From NCBI GenBank assembly GCA_964019135.1, contig OZ025256.1:19785911-19849910 (forward strand): a stretch of 64,000 bases of DNA, given 5' to 3'. The position numbers and the translations under genes are program-made. Shown here one piece after another: positions 33,592 to 47,486 of this stretch (its first letter is position 1; each line of letters opens with the position of its first letter). This stretch comes from Arenicola marina. Its lineage: Eukaryota; Annelida; Polychaeta; Arenicolidae. The notes under the pieces were generated by a model. It did no database searches, was not told the DNA's origin, and saw only the letters and a program-made list of their open reading frames with translations.

Positions 33592-33715
33592 CTTCAGGGG
33601 CGGATCTAGAAGTTTGCCAAGGGGGGGGGGGGGGTTGCTCTCTGAAAACTTGCGACGGGGGGGGGGGGGGTCGGGTGCTCTCTCAAAAACTTGCGACCGG
33701 GGGGGGGGCTCGCGG
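33592..33715 (+). mobile_element. hAT-like left terminus with three long G-runs
   Basis: CAGGGGCGGATCTAGAAG is a common hAT-type TIR form. GTTTGCCAAG follows, then three G-runs separated by CTCTCTGAAAACTTGCGAC-like spacers. Unit B has unrelated sequence at the matching place, so this is specific to unit A. No matching right end was found. Confidence 0.5.
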
Positions 33716-34068
33716 TTTAAGTACACTTGACTAATTAGGTATAAAACATAAACACTTGAATCCATCTGCCCAGAGGAGACATGGGCAACATATACGCATC
33801 ACTGTAGAGCCATTGCGGAGGGAGGTGGCGGGCATTTAGAAAATAGCTGAATGTGTTGAAGATTTTACCACGTATAAGAAGTTACCAAAGCACAGTAGAG
33901 TTTTCACAGGAAATAGATTGAAGATTGATACTGAAAATCCGACTAATGCAAAAAGTGTGGACCTATTTACATGTTACAAGATCAAAGCATTGTGTGTATG
34001 ACTAAAGCACGATGCATGGATACCATTCAGCTCTTTGATATTTCCTGCTTAAAACAACATGAGCGCTT

Positions 34069-34860
34069 GTGTCCCCAAGCCTCCTCCCTTCGTCCCTACC
34101 CTGGCGCACACGACTAACCACTTGCCAGGGTAGCATTGCCCGCCACCCCCATCCTGCCCTCAACTTCCTGCCACCCACACCGTCCCCTTACGAGCACGCA
34201 CAAACCTCCGCCTCCCTCCTCGCCTGGTCTCCCTTTATTGGCCTCCTCTGGCAGCCACTGTCACCATGTCATCCAAAGGCAATAATTCCTTGTCGGTCGG
34301 CTTGTCATGGGGCTCGTACTGCGCGGTCTCTGCCCACATGGTCCAGCCATAAATATTCCTGGACCACTCTGGTCCCGCATCTTTCGCTGCCCCATTCCGC
34401 TTTCTTGGCTCCTCTGGTGGCTATCTATTGAGAGCCCCACCCTACCACCCTCCTACCACCAGCCTAGAGGTGGTCTTGTTCACTTACATGCATAGTTCTT
34501 ACCCCCCCCCCACCCGCACCTCAATCTCTATCAACATTTGTTTCTCCTCTACACCACTCCTCGTTCTGGTATTCCAGTTAAGTTCTACGCCCCCACCCCC
34601 AGACTTGTACCACACTCCCATCACCTTCCCCTTTCACCCTCTCCACCAGTACCCTATCCACCCCCAAGCCCCTGCCTCGTGCCAACCCTCTTACCTTCCT
34701 TCCCGCCCCCTCTCCTTTCCCACTACCAGCACCCAGGTTCCTGTTCCCGTCATGTCGCCGACAACTTACCCGTTTTGTCCACTTGACGCATGAAGGTTTA
34801 CCTTTCCCACCCACCCCAGTTCCTGGTATCGTCCCATTCCTGCCTCCTTCTCTTCTTGAG
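34069..34860 (+). repeat. Conserved C-rich block W, copy 1
   Basis: A core of about 250 bp (34225-34480) is shared with 42505-42790 and, inverted, with about 62500-62750. It includes CTTTATTGGCCTCCTCTGG, CACCATGTCATCCAAAGGCA, GGGGCTCGTACTGC and CAGCCATAAATATTCC. Long open frames on either strand reflect low stop density in C-rich DNA. Confidence 0.75.
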
Positions 34861-35049
34861 AGACCCCTAGCGACGAGAGGCCTGAATACTCAGATTGAAG
34901 GAAAACGCTAGTGTGTGAAGTTCAAACCGGTCGAGTGGCCGACTCACTCCCATCGCGCGGAAACATGTCAGCGCCCTCAAGTGGTGTGATATCGATAAGA
35001 AAATAATCACTGCAACAGTGACGTTTACTAGGTTTCCTACGAAAGCCGT

Positions 35050-36100
35050 TTTCACTTTCTCGGTGGTAATGTGTCCAGTTTCCCTTTGCATGGAAATTTT
35101 TAGTTTCTTTCTCGAAATGACCACCACGTCACCGCGACCCAACAAGATTGACAATATTGAAGTCAATAATCCCCAAATAATTGGCAAAATGCATATACTG
35201 ACTCCGCCAGTAGCAGCAGCAACTAAATATGTGGATCTAAGCCACGGCTTAACAATACACACATCTATTAGCCGACAATGGGCCGCAGATTCTGGCCGTG
35301 TTATTCAGTCTGTCAGCAAGGATGTCGACAATATGATGACATCAATAACCGTGTGCTACGTACCCAGCTGTATAGATCAGTGTGTGCCACAAGTATCACA
35401 TCCGGGCGATTTAAGTCAAGAACTTGACACACTACGCCAAGACGACCATCATCATTACGTTGAAGATGGTCAATGTATATATGGCGAAAGATTAAATAAC
35501 AAGTATTACAGGGGAACAAGTGGGCTTGGCATGCCGTATCGTGAACGGAACAAACGCTGGGTGTGCCTGGCAGCAGGCTGCAGTAGACCGATTCACTGGA
35601 ACCGAGCCTTGTCATCCCTGATAAACCACGCGTCATTGGCCACTGACATTAGCGACAGCGATTTATGCCAAACAAGGAACGACGCTCCAAGCCGTCTCTC
35701 CCACCCTCATCTAGGTATACCCAGACAGGCACATTACTCTGTAATCTCTTTAGAACGCCTCAAGCATCATTGGCATCTGGGACAAACTCAAGTTCTTGGT
35801 TCAGCCCTCGCAAAGCTATGGCCAGCAGGATCAAATTAAATACAATGGTCACGCTCATCAAATCTGTGCCATAAGTTATAAGTTATTGTATCTGCAATAT
35901 GTCTTTCCATCGATGTTTCTATAAGGTTCGGCTAGCTGTGGTCCGGTCACAAACAGACCCCTCAGTAACTGACACCAACTCACCTTCGAGGTTATGGACC
36001 GATTAGTTGCCGTGCTGCAATACTTTCTGATCTAGGGCCAGGCCTGACCTCCGATTTTGCCACATGGCATATGTGGATACTGTCTGAAGATCCACGCCCT
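35050..36100 (+). repeat. Block present only in unit A, with a family P fragment
   Basis: The flanks at about 35050 and 36105 match adjacent positions in unit B (about 43430), so this is an insertion in A or a deletion in B. 35560-35740 carries family P hallmarks (CAGCAGGCTGCAGTAGACCG and CCACTGACATTAGCGACAGC). A 273-codon open frame (35018-35839) crosses the boundary and is not a gene. Confidence 0.6.
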
Positions 36101-37389
36101 GTTTCACATAACTGGCGGCAGACTTCTTGGTTGCTCACATTATTACTCAAACGGGAGTATTATATGGCCAATGAATACTTGGTATACTAGGGATGCATCC
36201 AACTCAGTCATCTGGACGTCCGACGTCAGCGAGAGCGAGACCAGCTAAAAGCTGTACCGCAAAAAAACAAAAAAAAACAAAGAAATTATCTGTGATTCTA
36301 CATATCATCTGCCTGGACCACTTGAAGCTTTCGGGATAACGCGGTGGGCAATAAATGGCTCATGATAACAACTCAGACACATGGTGACATAAATGGGAAA
36401 GTGTTATTTGTAACTGGCATTCAGGAGAACAACTTCTGGCGGGACCTTTCGATCTGGACGCAATGGTAGTACGTGTGAGATGGCAGAAATAACGACCCAG
36501 ATCCACGCAGGCGGTAATTGTTACAAATTGAAGAAGAAGATTATGATGGATGGGCTTTTTGTTATGCCACATTGGTGGTCATGTTGCAAAGTCTAGTCAA
36601 GAGATCGTCCGAGAACACGAGGTGAGACCCAACTACTAACAGCGAGGAGGAAGTACTGACCAAGGGATTATTAAACGTTAAACTGGGATACCCATTGAAA
36701 TGCCACATATTTGTAAAGACACAAACTGGAATGGTTAGCGGCAGATTAATCGGATAGACGAAGGTTGAACGAGTCAGTTTGCACGGGTAAATCCTTTGAT
36801 AACTTTACCGCGGGTGGTGCAGTCCGATTAAAATTAATGGGTGGACGAAAAACGCTTCTTGGTTCATGGTCTTGGTTGCAGACACCAAGACGGATGTGAT
36901 GTGAGTGTCGTGGTGTCAGGGTTGTTGTCAAATGTTTCCCTTCTTTAATGGTGATAACATGTCCATGGTGTCTCGGTCCCTGCTAGTGAGCTTTTTCCCC
37001 TCGCCATCCACCCTGTAGGCGCTGCAGTAATAATCTATTCATCGATGGTATAGAGCGGTAATCAACCCAAAACATAGAAAAAAGAGTTCTTATTACAATT
37101 TACTGTGAACAGATTCGGACGGAACCGTGCGTCATTGACTTAACTTGAATTAAGGATTACTGAAAAGTAGAAAGGTTAGTATTTTGCTGGCAATTTAACG
37201 TTTCGGAGTATCTATTTTATGGAGTCCACTAAAGTCGAAACTTGCTAGCATTGATGATCGTGTTAAAGGTAACTAAGTTTATTGGGTCATTATATAGAGC
37301 ACCAATGGGCGATAATCGGCCGGCGGCCAAGGCATGGAGCGAGGCGGACGATGCCTGGCACGACGACCCCAGTGTGTATGACAGGAGAG

Positions 37390-38000
37390 GATAGCTTTGA
37401 CATGCGGTATCGTCACCTTCATAAGCCACGGCTTATTGGCCACTAACATTGCCGGCAGTGATTTGTGCTACACAAGGTACGACCCTCCAAACCATGCCGT
37501 CCCCGCATCCCTACCCGCCCGTTATCAGTCTGGTCTATCCCCACGGATATACCATGCTGCAATCACCCACTACGATTGCGGCATGCAACCAGCCTATCTC
37601 ACATATTCTCGCTTCCAGTATATCGCTTTAAGCGTCCCCCCCCCCACTTTCCTCTATTTGACCTTTGGCTCTCGCATCCGCCCCTCTGCCCCCCATCCTT
37701 TCCTGTATTCCCATTATTCGTTCCCCAGCTCTGCCCTGTCTCTCTGCTACTTTCTGCGCCCCCAGCCCCCCCCCCCCCGTCCTGCTGCCCTCTCTCTCTG
37801 GGGTTCCATATTGGACATACTGAGCTCACATATCCTCATACAGAATTAATAGCCCGGGGTAATGGCAGCTCGTAAAAAGGGTCCTCATGGGCCAGCGCTC
37901 GAGTCGCTGCCCCCTACACGCAGTGTCGTTGATGAAACATGCTGAAATGTGGGGATGATACCATTCCATGCTTTCCGCGTCCCTTCATGTTGAACATCCA
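37390..38000 (+). repeat. Family P, copy in unit A
   Basis: It contains AAGCCACGGCTTATTGGCCA, ACATTGCCGGCAGTGATTTG, a C-rich stretch (37630-37800), AGAATTAATAGCCCGGGGTA and GGGGATGATACCATTCCATG. It matches 45080-45660 in unit B. Confidence 0.75.
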
Positions 38001-39006
38001 TCGTTGAGGGTTGTGTGTTCTCATGCGAGACTTCCAACGGTCAGTAAGTATATGCAAAGTAGTCATGAATTTACGTGCCTGTATGAATGAGGTCAACTGG
38101 TGACTTCCTGTAGGCCTTATAAACCCATGTGGGCGCCATTGCTGACGATGTGTATTGGGATTAAAGACCACATCGGTGCACACATGGCAAAACGAATCAA
38201 ATAAGGCGCTGTGTGATAAGATGTATGGCATGTGAAGCTTCAGAACAACTGGTTCGAACCCAAACATCATGGCTGCCTTCAGTTGTGGAGCAGGGCTTCC
38301 TAGTTTTAGGCCAATGGTGTCGCTGATAGTGGATGACAAAATGATGTCAGGGTAACCTTGCGCGGGAGGGACTAACAGGGCCATCGCCGCAGACACGTAT
38401 CATGAGGACGGACTACCGTGTTGCTAGGGCTACAGCTTGCAAATGTATTAGTACATTAATTATTTATTATTCTGGAGAGCAGCATTGTAGTCTTCTCATC
38501 ACCATTCCCCCTCCTCTCTCACCCACTTCGATTCAAATTTTCCGTCCCATACCCGCATGTGATCGCGGCTCACGGTGGCTCAGGAGAGAGAATGGATACC
38601 TATTCACCCAGAAGGAGGGCGGACCCTTATAATTGGCCGATAATGGTATTGGCACAGGACTGGGAGAGGTAGTCGCTACCACATACTTAATATGGTTTTA
38701 GTAATAACCCTGGTGGGGACCATTGGGTTAACAGAGAGTGGCTTCTGTCGCAAGAGGAGGCCAGACGTGAAACGTCACTTGGGAGTTATCTCATTCGCAG
38801 TATACAACGATATGAGGGTGCCCTTCAGTGCTTCTGGCTCAGATTAGAAAGGAAAGAAGGGATACGGGATAAGGCCACAAAGGTGTAATAACTATGCAGA
38901 CAACTTTCCGATAATCGACATCGTGTTATAGGGTCAGGTGTATGTAAGATGCGACCATTAACTCGTGTTTCATTTTGATGCTTGATCATTTGTCTCCAAT
39001 ATTCCA

Positions 39007-39038
39007 CATATCCTACCACTTCCATATGGTAGGATATG
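39007..39038. repeat. 12-bp perfect inverted repeat, unit A only
   Basis: CATATCCTACCA and TGGTAGGATATG are separated by 8 bases. At the matching place in unit B (46670-46700) the right arm is missing. Confidence 0.75.
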
Positions 39039-42000
39039 GTAGAAAACTGATGAACTGCAAGGCTTGATCTTGTATATTTACAAGGCGGGACGAGAGCAAA
39101 TTGTTGATCGGTGGAAGAATTTCTGTTGGCTTTTTTTAGCTTCTTTCGCCACCGCGAGTGTCATTTCCGGCCACTGATGGCATCTTGATAGGGACATCAA
39201 ACGACAGCTTTATGGCAATGCCACTGCGAGAAGTGAACAACGTATCAATGTCGGTGAGGCTGTCCCGTGGGGAGTGGCGATAAAGCGCCGTGATTAATGG
39301 CCATCATGATATAATCCGCTCTTAATGATCTACTTCAGACGAGATCGCTTTTAATTACTTTATATTAGATTGGATCGCCAAAGGTACTAAAGCGCTTTCG
39401 GTCGCCATGCGTAAGGTGAACGTTTAATTAAAGAGGTTTTGTCTGAAGTACTGTCGCTGGTACCATCCCACCAGGCATGAACTAGTAGTGTCTTATGATT
39501 GTCTAGAGTGACACTCTCAGTCAACATGTGACGCGGAGGTCAACATCTCTAGCAGCTCGTTCGAGCAAACTCTAGGGTCGCGGAGAAAACTGGAGATCGT
39601 TCTTGGACTCGCTACTCTGTTACTGTTCTTTTGTTAGATGGAGACGTTGATACCCGACGCTGTGTTAGATGTATGCGCTAATTTGTGGAACGGCTGCTGG
39701 ATTTAAAGTATGATAATGATATGATAATTTAACATAAAGATAAACATTACATCTACCGGAACTGAAAACGCGGATATTGGCATATGCGACATCCCAAATC
39801 CTCTCACGACGCCATTGCGGCTTGCCGAAATATTACATGATTTTATACAACCGTGTACGAAGGGCGCTTATAAGATATTCTGTCACGGTATAAATATGCC
39901 TTTGTCCATGTTCCATGAAGACATTCCTGATTATTCCCTACCCACTCAAGATGAAGTAATATAGTACCCTTTGCTTTGTATTTGTATCATAAGGGTGCCA
40001 GTGACTTAGCCTAGGATGAATTGGGGGATAGTGTGTCATGTTACAATGTCCCCCCAGACCCATATCTCATATTAGCACCTTTTCATCAATAATCAACACG
40101 CTATATAGTGGATAATAAACTTATATGAAGAAAATCTTCTTCCGGGTGGTCACTGGGAAGTGTTCCATTTCTGAGCCCCCTGATTGATGAATTTTATAGC
40201 CAATGATGATATTCTATGACATGTGGCTGTACCGTCCCTCACGTCATAACGGACCTAGATTGCTCTGCCGTCTTTCGCCTATATATAATTGAAGTATTGA
40301 CTAAGGGGCATTAGATTCCACAAGGAATATGTCTTCTGCAACAGAAATACGAGCCTAGCAAAATTGAAACTGTCATCATTGAAAATAGGTATAATTAACC
40401 TCTTCACTCATTCTTTCGGGACTATTGGATTTAGCCAGCCGCAAAGGCGTGCTGCTGATGAGTTAGCTCTAATTTAACGCAGCCCTGACTGAGGCGCCCG
40501 AGGTACATCTGCCGTGGCGAGTATTACTTGGCCATTGATCCATTGGTTCGTGTCTGTTGGGGGCATGGTTAATGACAAATCCCGCGCCAAGCGGCGTTGT
40601 TATTACAGCTCCTTGTTCCAGTCACTATCTTTCTGTCCTCTCAGCCTCGGTCCCTGGGGTCTGGCAACTTGAGACGCAATGATGACTATTATTTCAGGCA
40701 GCCTGATATTTACTCATTATATTTTGTGGTTATAATAACCATTTGCCTTGCCTTTTTTTCATTCGTCTTCATCATTCTATTGTGCAAGTTACATGAAGCA
40801 CGCATCCCATGCCTGGTGCTGAAAGACGCTTATCGACTGCTTCGACAACCATGCAAATCAGCGATCCTGCGGTGAAATATATTTCTATTCAGTGTTGATC
40901 TATTCTCAAGTCAACTCTTGGACTTACGCGCTCAAGGAAGACAGGATATATTTTATTTGGGTGCCGACAGCGTGTGGGACAGTAAAACGCCATAGCAACC
41001 ATCGCGGTAAATGGTGCCCTTGCAGTGGTAGTTGGTGACGCTATTGGCGATCATTGTAGGGAGAATAAGCTGCTTCTAGTGTGAGTGTTACAGAATAGAT
41101 GGTTTTGAGAGTCGCATCCGTGAGACATAATATAGTACAGTCCGGGGTGCTTTCTACTATACACTGTAGAGCCTAAGGCAATTATCAGCACAACATTAGT
41201 GTTTTGACGGATGACTTGATGATCGAGGGAGAAAGGCTGAAACAAATATGCCACGCGCTGCTGAACCAAACAAGAAACGTTTGTGATCATTGTATAGTGC
41301 GTAGGGGCAAACGTTTTTCTATGTGGCACAGAGCATTTCCTGTACCTTAATGCGCTCTTAGGTGAAACTGGTAAAGGTGACCTTTTGGCAGTCTGTGACA
41401 AGGGAGCTCTGGTCGTATTTATTGTGGCCGAGCGCTTGGCATGGGGATCCCCCGGCCACTTAGTGCTAACGCTTAAAGCTTCTGTTTTCTTGCACACATA
41501 ATTCATATCAATATCCCAGGGGCCCCTTGGTTCGGTTTAAATAACACTTGGCTAGTTAGGTATAAAACATCAACACTTCTATCTATCTGACCGGACTAGA
41601 CATCGGCAACTTGTACATATACTCGTAAAGCCGCTACGGAGGGAGATAGCGGGCATTTAGAAAATTGCTGAATGTTTTGAATGTTTTACCACGTGTAAGA
41701 CGTTACCAAGGTATTTTCACATGAAAGGACGATTAGTAGTAAGGCGTGAACCGTCTTGCAATAAAAAGACAATGGGAATATGAGAGAAGGATCTTCAATC
41801 TACCAGCGCATGCGTGGTTTGGCAAATTCAGAGCCACTACCAAAATTCAAATAATGAGGTTGCTCTTTTATCTACATAAATTTGCACTCTTTTTTATGCT
41901 AGGTTTCATTGCGCATGGCGGGGGCAGAGATAAACGCTTGTTGGTAAAGAAATGTTGGTCTCACCGATTCTTATGTTAATTAATGAAAGTCGATGAGGCG

Positions 42001-42374
42001 TCCTGCAGAAAAGGATCGATTATCTGTCCTTATTAATCTAAGTACATTGTACCGGGCAAGGGTAATCCCAGAGTACTAGACCGAGGATCAAAGTCAAGCG
42101 AATTGGACGAAAGTTCATTGCAATAGTCAAAGATAAATCCTGACATAAATAAACCTGGTGCAATCCGATTAAATCTAATAGACGGATGAAACATTGCGAT
42201 ACATGTCTGTCAGATGCGGTGGTGGGTGGAGGTCGGCGGAGGCTGAACAACCGACAAATGCACATAGTTTGGACCTATTTACATGTTACGAGATCAAATC
42301 TTGTTTGTCTGGCACAAAAGCGATGCATGAATACCAATAAGCTCTGTCCTGTTTCCTGCGTAAAACACATAAGA

Positions 42375-43255
42375 CTACTTGCATCCCTAAGCCTCCGCCC
42401 CGCATCCTTGCTCTGGCGCACATGACTAGCCATTAGCATGGGTAGCACCCCCATCCTGTCCTCAACGTTCTGCAAACCCCCCGGCCCCCTACAACCACAC
42501 CAAAATCCCCGCCTCCCTCCTCGCCCGGTCTCCCTTTATTGGCCTCCTCTGGCAGCCGCTGTCACCATGTCATCCAAAGGCACTAATTCCTTGCCGGGCA
42601 GCTTGTCATGGGGCTCGTACTGCACGGTCTCTGCCCACAATGGTTCAGCCATAAATATTCCTGGACCACTCTGGTCCTACATCTTCCGCTTCCCCCTATT
42701 CCGCTTTCCTGGCTGCCCTGGCGGTTATCTAGTGACAGCCCCACCCTACCACCCTCCTACCACCAGCCTAGAGGTTTTCTTGTTCATTTAAATGCATAGT
42801 TCTTACTCCCCCGCCCCCTCCGCATCTCAATCTCCGTCAACAGTTATTTCGCCTCTACTCTACCAAATTCCCTTTCCTCGTTCTAGTATTCATCATTTAG
42901 TTCCACGCTCCCACTCCTCCCCCTTGTAGCGCCCTCCCCTTACCTCTCCTCTTCACCCCCTAAACCAACTATTTTCTTCCCCCGAGGCCCCGCCTCGTAT
43001 CAGCTTTCTTACCATCCTTTCACCCCCGCCTCATTACTAGCCCCCAGGTTCCTGCTCCCGATATGTCGCCGTCAACTTACCCGTTTTGTCCCGGTTCAGT
43101 CCACGTCACTTGACGCATAACGGATGACCCCGCCCATACACCCCATATCTCTGGAATTTGTCACCCATTGCTCTTCCCTGACCACCCACGCCAGTCCCTG
43201 GTAACGCCCCATCCAGCTTCCAGCCTTCTCCTTCTCCTCCCGAGAGACCCCTAGC
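42375..43255 (+). repeat. Conserved C-rich block W, copy 2
   Basis: It is close to 34069-34860 over its length, including GGGGCTCGTACTGCACGGTC, CCATAAATATTCCTGGACCA and CACCCTACCACCCTCCTACC. It has many small length differences in C-runs. Confidence 0.75.
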
Positions 43256-44814
43256 GGCGATAGGCGAATACACTCGGATTGGAAAAAAATTCGAGCGTGT
43301 GAAGTTCAAACCGGTCGAGTAGACGACTCACTCCTATCGCGCGGAAACATGTTAGCGCCCTCAAGTGGTGTGAAATCGGTGTGAAAATAATCACTGCAAC
43401 AGTAACGTATGTTAAGTTTCCTACAAAAGAAGGAGGCAGATTATTTGGTTGTTCACATTGTTTCTCAAGCGGGAGTAGGGGTTCGGTCAAATCGTTGAAG
43501 ATGACAAAAATAGAACCTTGATGGTTCAACTACTAGTGGCATATGGCCAATGAATACTAGGTATGCTAGACAGGGCTGCCAACTCAGCCATCAGGACGTC
43601 CGATGTCAGCGGGAGCGAGCCAGCTAAATGCTGTACCGCGAAGGAACACAATTCCGATCAGAGCCAAATATGTTAATGGGAGGCACAAAGAAATGATCTT
43701 TGATTCTGCATATCATCTGCCTGGACCACTTGAAGTTGGCTGGGATAGCGCGGTGGACAATAGATGGCTAGCAACTCAGACACATGGTGACATAAATGGG
43801 AAAGTGTTATTTGTAACTGGAATTCAGGAGAACAACCTCTCGCAGGACCTTTCTGATCTTGACGCCATTTTCGTTCGTGTCTCTAGTTAGATGGCAGATA
43901 GAACAACCCAGGTCCACGCAGGACACTAATTGTTAGAAATTGAAGGAGAATAATATCATGGATGAGTTTTTTGTTATGTTTCATTGGTAACCACGTTGCA
44001 AAGTCTGGTCAACACATCTTCCGACAGAACCTGATAAGACCCAACTACTAACAGCGGGCATCAAAAACTGACAAAGGGATTATTAAATGTTAAACTGGGA
44101 TACCTATTGAACATACCACATAATTGTAAAGACACAAACTGAAATGGTTAGCTTCAGATTAATGGGATAGACAAACTTGTACGGTTGAACGAGTCAGTTT
44201 GGACGGGTAAATTCTTTTGATAAAATTACGTCGGGTGGTGCAATCCGATTAAAACTAATGGGTTGATGAAAAAAGCCTCTTGAGCCATGGTCCTAGTTGC
44301 AGAGACCAAGACGGGTGTGAGTGTGGTGTCAGGGTTGTTATCAAATGTGTTGCCTTTCTTTAATGGTGTTAATATGTCCAGGGTGTCTCGGTCCCTGCTG
44401 GTGAGGTTTTTCCCCTGCAATCCACCCTGTAGGCACTGCAGTAGAAATATATTTATGGATGGTACAGAGCGGTAATCAATCCAAAGCATGCAAAATTAGA
44501 TAAAAGATAATTTTTTTTATTTATATTCTTATTATAATTTACTGTCATTAGTTTTGGACGTAACCGTGCGTCATTGACTTAACTTGAATGAAGGAATTAC
44601 TGAAGAATAGAAAGTTTAGTATTTTGCTGGCAATTTAACGTTTCGGAGTATCTATTTTATGGAGACAACTATTGAAAGTCGAAAATTGCCAGCTTATGGG
44701 TTATTATATAAAGGACCATGAGCGATAATCGGCCGGCGGCTAAGGCATAAAGGGAGGTGGAAGATGCCTGGCGTGACGACCCCGATGTTTATGGCAGGAG
44801 AGGATAGCTTTGAC

Positions 44815-45090
44815 ATGCAGCCTCGTCACCTCCGTAAACTACGGCTTATTGACGACTTACATTGCCGGCAGTGATTTGTGCTACACCAGGCCTGCCATGC
44901 CGTCTCCGCACCTTACCCCAGTGTGTATGGCAGGAGAGGATAGATTTGACATGCAGCCTCGTCACCTCCGTAAACTACGGCTTATTGACCACTTACATTG
45001 CCGGCAGTGATTTGTGCTACACCAGGCCTGCCATGCCGTCTCCGCACCTTACCCCAGTGTGTATGGCAGGGGAGGATAGATTTAACATGC
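44815..45090 (+). repeat. 136-bp tandem duplication within family P, unit B
   Basis: GGCAGGAGAGGATAG through CCTTACCCCAGTGTGTATGG is repeated with a 136-bp period, two near-identical copies. A diverged third runs on from 45060. Unit A has one copy. Confidence 0.9.
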
Positions 45091-45660
45091 AGTGTCGTCA
45101 CCTCGATACACCACGGCTTATTGGCCACTAACATTGCCGACAGTGATTGGTGCCACACGAGGCACGACGTTCCAAACCCCGACCCACCCGTAATCAGTCT
45201 GGTCTATCCCCACGGACATACCATGCTGCAATCCCCCACTACGATTGCGGCATGCAACCAGCCTGTCTCACACCTTCTCCCGTCCGGTATGTCGCTTTAA
45301 TCCCCCCCCGCCCCCACCAACTTCCCTATATTTGGCCTTTGGCTCTCGCATCCGCCCCTCTGCTCCCCATCCTCTCGTGTGTTCCTCCCCATTTTTGTAT
45401 CGCCAGCTCTGACCTGTCTATGTGCTCCTCTCTACACTCCCGAGCCTCCCGCCACCTCCGCGCCCCTTACTGCTGCTCTCTCCCTCTGGGGTCCCACAGT
45501 GGACATACTGAGCACCGTTCAATAGCCTGGGGTAATGGCCGCTCGTTATAGGGGTCCCCATGGGCCAGCGCTCGAGTCGCTGCCCGCTGCACACACTGTC
45601 GTTGATAAAACATGCTGAAATATGGGGATGATACCATTCCATGCTTTCCGCTTCCTTTCA
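45080..45660 (+). repeat. Family P, copy in unit B
   Basis: It contains CACCACGGCTTATTGGCCAC, ACATTGCCGACAGTGATTGG, a C-rich stretch, CAATAGCCTGGGGTAATGGC and GGGGATGATACCATTCC. Confidence 0.75.
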
Positions 45661-47486
45661 TGTTGAGCAACCATCGTTGAGGGTTGTGTGTTCTCATGCG
45701 AGACTTCCAACGTTCAGTAAGTAGATGCCAAGTAATCATGAAGTTGCGAGGCGGTATAAGTGAGATCAACCAGTGACTGATGACTTCCAGTAGGCCTTGT
45801 AAAACCATGTGGGCGCCATGGCTGCCGCTGTGTATTGGGATTATGGCCCCCATGGCAAAGCGAGTCAAGTAAGGCGCTGTGTGATAAAAAGTACGGTATG
45901 TGAAGCTTCAGAACTGTTTCGAACCCAAACATGATGGCTGCCTTCCGTTGTGGAACAGGGCTTCCGAGTTTTACACCGGCCCAATGGTGTCGCTGATAGA
46001 GGATGACAAAATGATGTGACCTCGCCTCCGGGAGGGACTAACAGGGCCATCGCCGCAGACACTGATCGCAAGGACTGACTACCGTATTTCTAGGGAGGGC
46101 AGGGCTACAGCTTGCAAATGTATTAATACATTTATTATTTATTATTCTAGAGAGCAGCATTGTAGTCTTCTCATCACCATCCCCCTCCTCTCTCACCCAC
46201 TTCGATTCAAATTTTCAGTCCCATACCCGCATGTGATCGCGGCTCACGGTGGCTCAGGAGAAAGAATGGATACCTATTCACCCAGAAGGAGGGCGGACCC
46301 GTAGAATTGGCCGGTAATGGTATTGACACAGGACCGGGAGAGGTAGTCGCTACCACATACTTAATATGGTTTTAGTAATAGCCCTGGTGGAGACCATTGG
46401 GTTAACAGAGAGTGGCTTCTGTCGCAGGAGGAGGCCAGACGTGAAACGTCGCTTGGGAGTTATCTCATTCGCAGTATACAACGATATGAGGGTGCCCATC
46501 AGTGCTTCGGGCGCAGATTAGAAAGGAAAGAAGGGATAAGTCCCTAAAAGGTGTAATAACTATCCAGACAACTTTCCGATAATCGGCATCGTGTTATCGA
46601 GTCAGGTTTATGTAAGATGCGACCATCAACTCGTGTTCCATTTTAATGCTTGATCATCTGCCTCCAATATTCCCCCTATCTTACCACTTCTATATGAAGC
46701 AAAGAAATGCGTATGTATTAGATGCTTCAAAACTGGTGAACTGCAAGGCTTGATCTTGTATATTTACAAGGCGGGACGAGAGGAAATTGTTGATTGTTGG
46801 AAGAATTTCTGTTGGCTTGTTTTAGCTTCTTTCACGAAGCTTTTTTGCAAGTGTCACTTCCGGCCACTGATGGCATCTTGATAGGGACATCAAACGACAG
46901 CTTTATGGCAATGCCACTGCGAGAAGTGAACAACGTATCAATGTTGGTGAGGCTGTCCCGGGGAAGTGGCGATAAAGCGCCGTGATTAATGGCCATCCTG
47001 ATATAATCCTCTCTTAATGATCTACTTCAGACGAGATCGCTTTTAATGGATTGGGGGATAGTGTGTCATGTTACAATGTCCCCCCAGACCCATATCTCAT
47101 ATTAGCACCTTTTCATCAATAACCAACACGCTATATAATGGATACTGGTTTTATATGAAGAAAATCTTCTTCCGGGTGGGAAGTATTCCATTCTGAGCCC
47201 ATGATTGATGAAGATATTCTATAACATGTAACTCTACCGCCCCTCACGTCATAACGGACCTAAATTGCTCTGCCGTCTTTCACCCATATATAATTGAAGT
47301 ATTGACTAAGGGTCATTAGATTTCACAAGGAATACGACTTCTGTAACAGAAATACGAGCCCAGCAAAATTGAAACTGTCATCATTGAAAAGATGTATCAT
47401 TAACCTCTTCACTCATTCTTTTGGGACTATTGGATTTAGATAGCCGGAAACGAGTGCTGATGACTTGGCTCCAATTTAACACAGTT

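Larger units (their letters stand above)
33230..40870 (+). repeat. Macro-repeat unit A (~7.6 kb)
   Basis: This is colinear with 40870-48715. Paired landmarks are 33270/40890, 33720/41540, 34069/42375, 34880/43258, 36105/43437, 37400/44815, 38408/46070, 39130/46800 and 40020/47047. Where I compared directly (38408-38870 with 46070-46540) identity is about 95%. Unit A alone has the G-rich hAT-like fragment (33592-33715), an extra block at about 35050-36100, and about 660 bp at 39357-40017. No host gene is seen. Open frames within it change or vanish between units. Confidence 0.82.

Noticed and set aside
35018-35839. 273-codon plus-strand open frame
   Set aside because: It crosses the edge of a block absent from unit B and ends inside a family P fragment. 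It has no recognisable domain.
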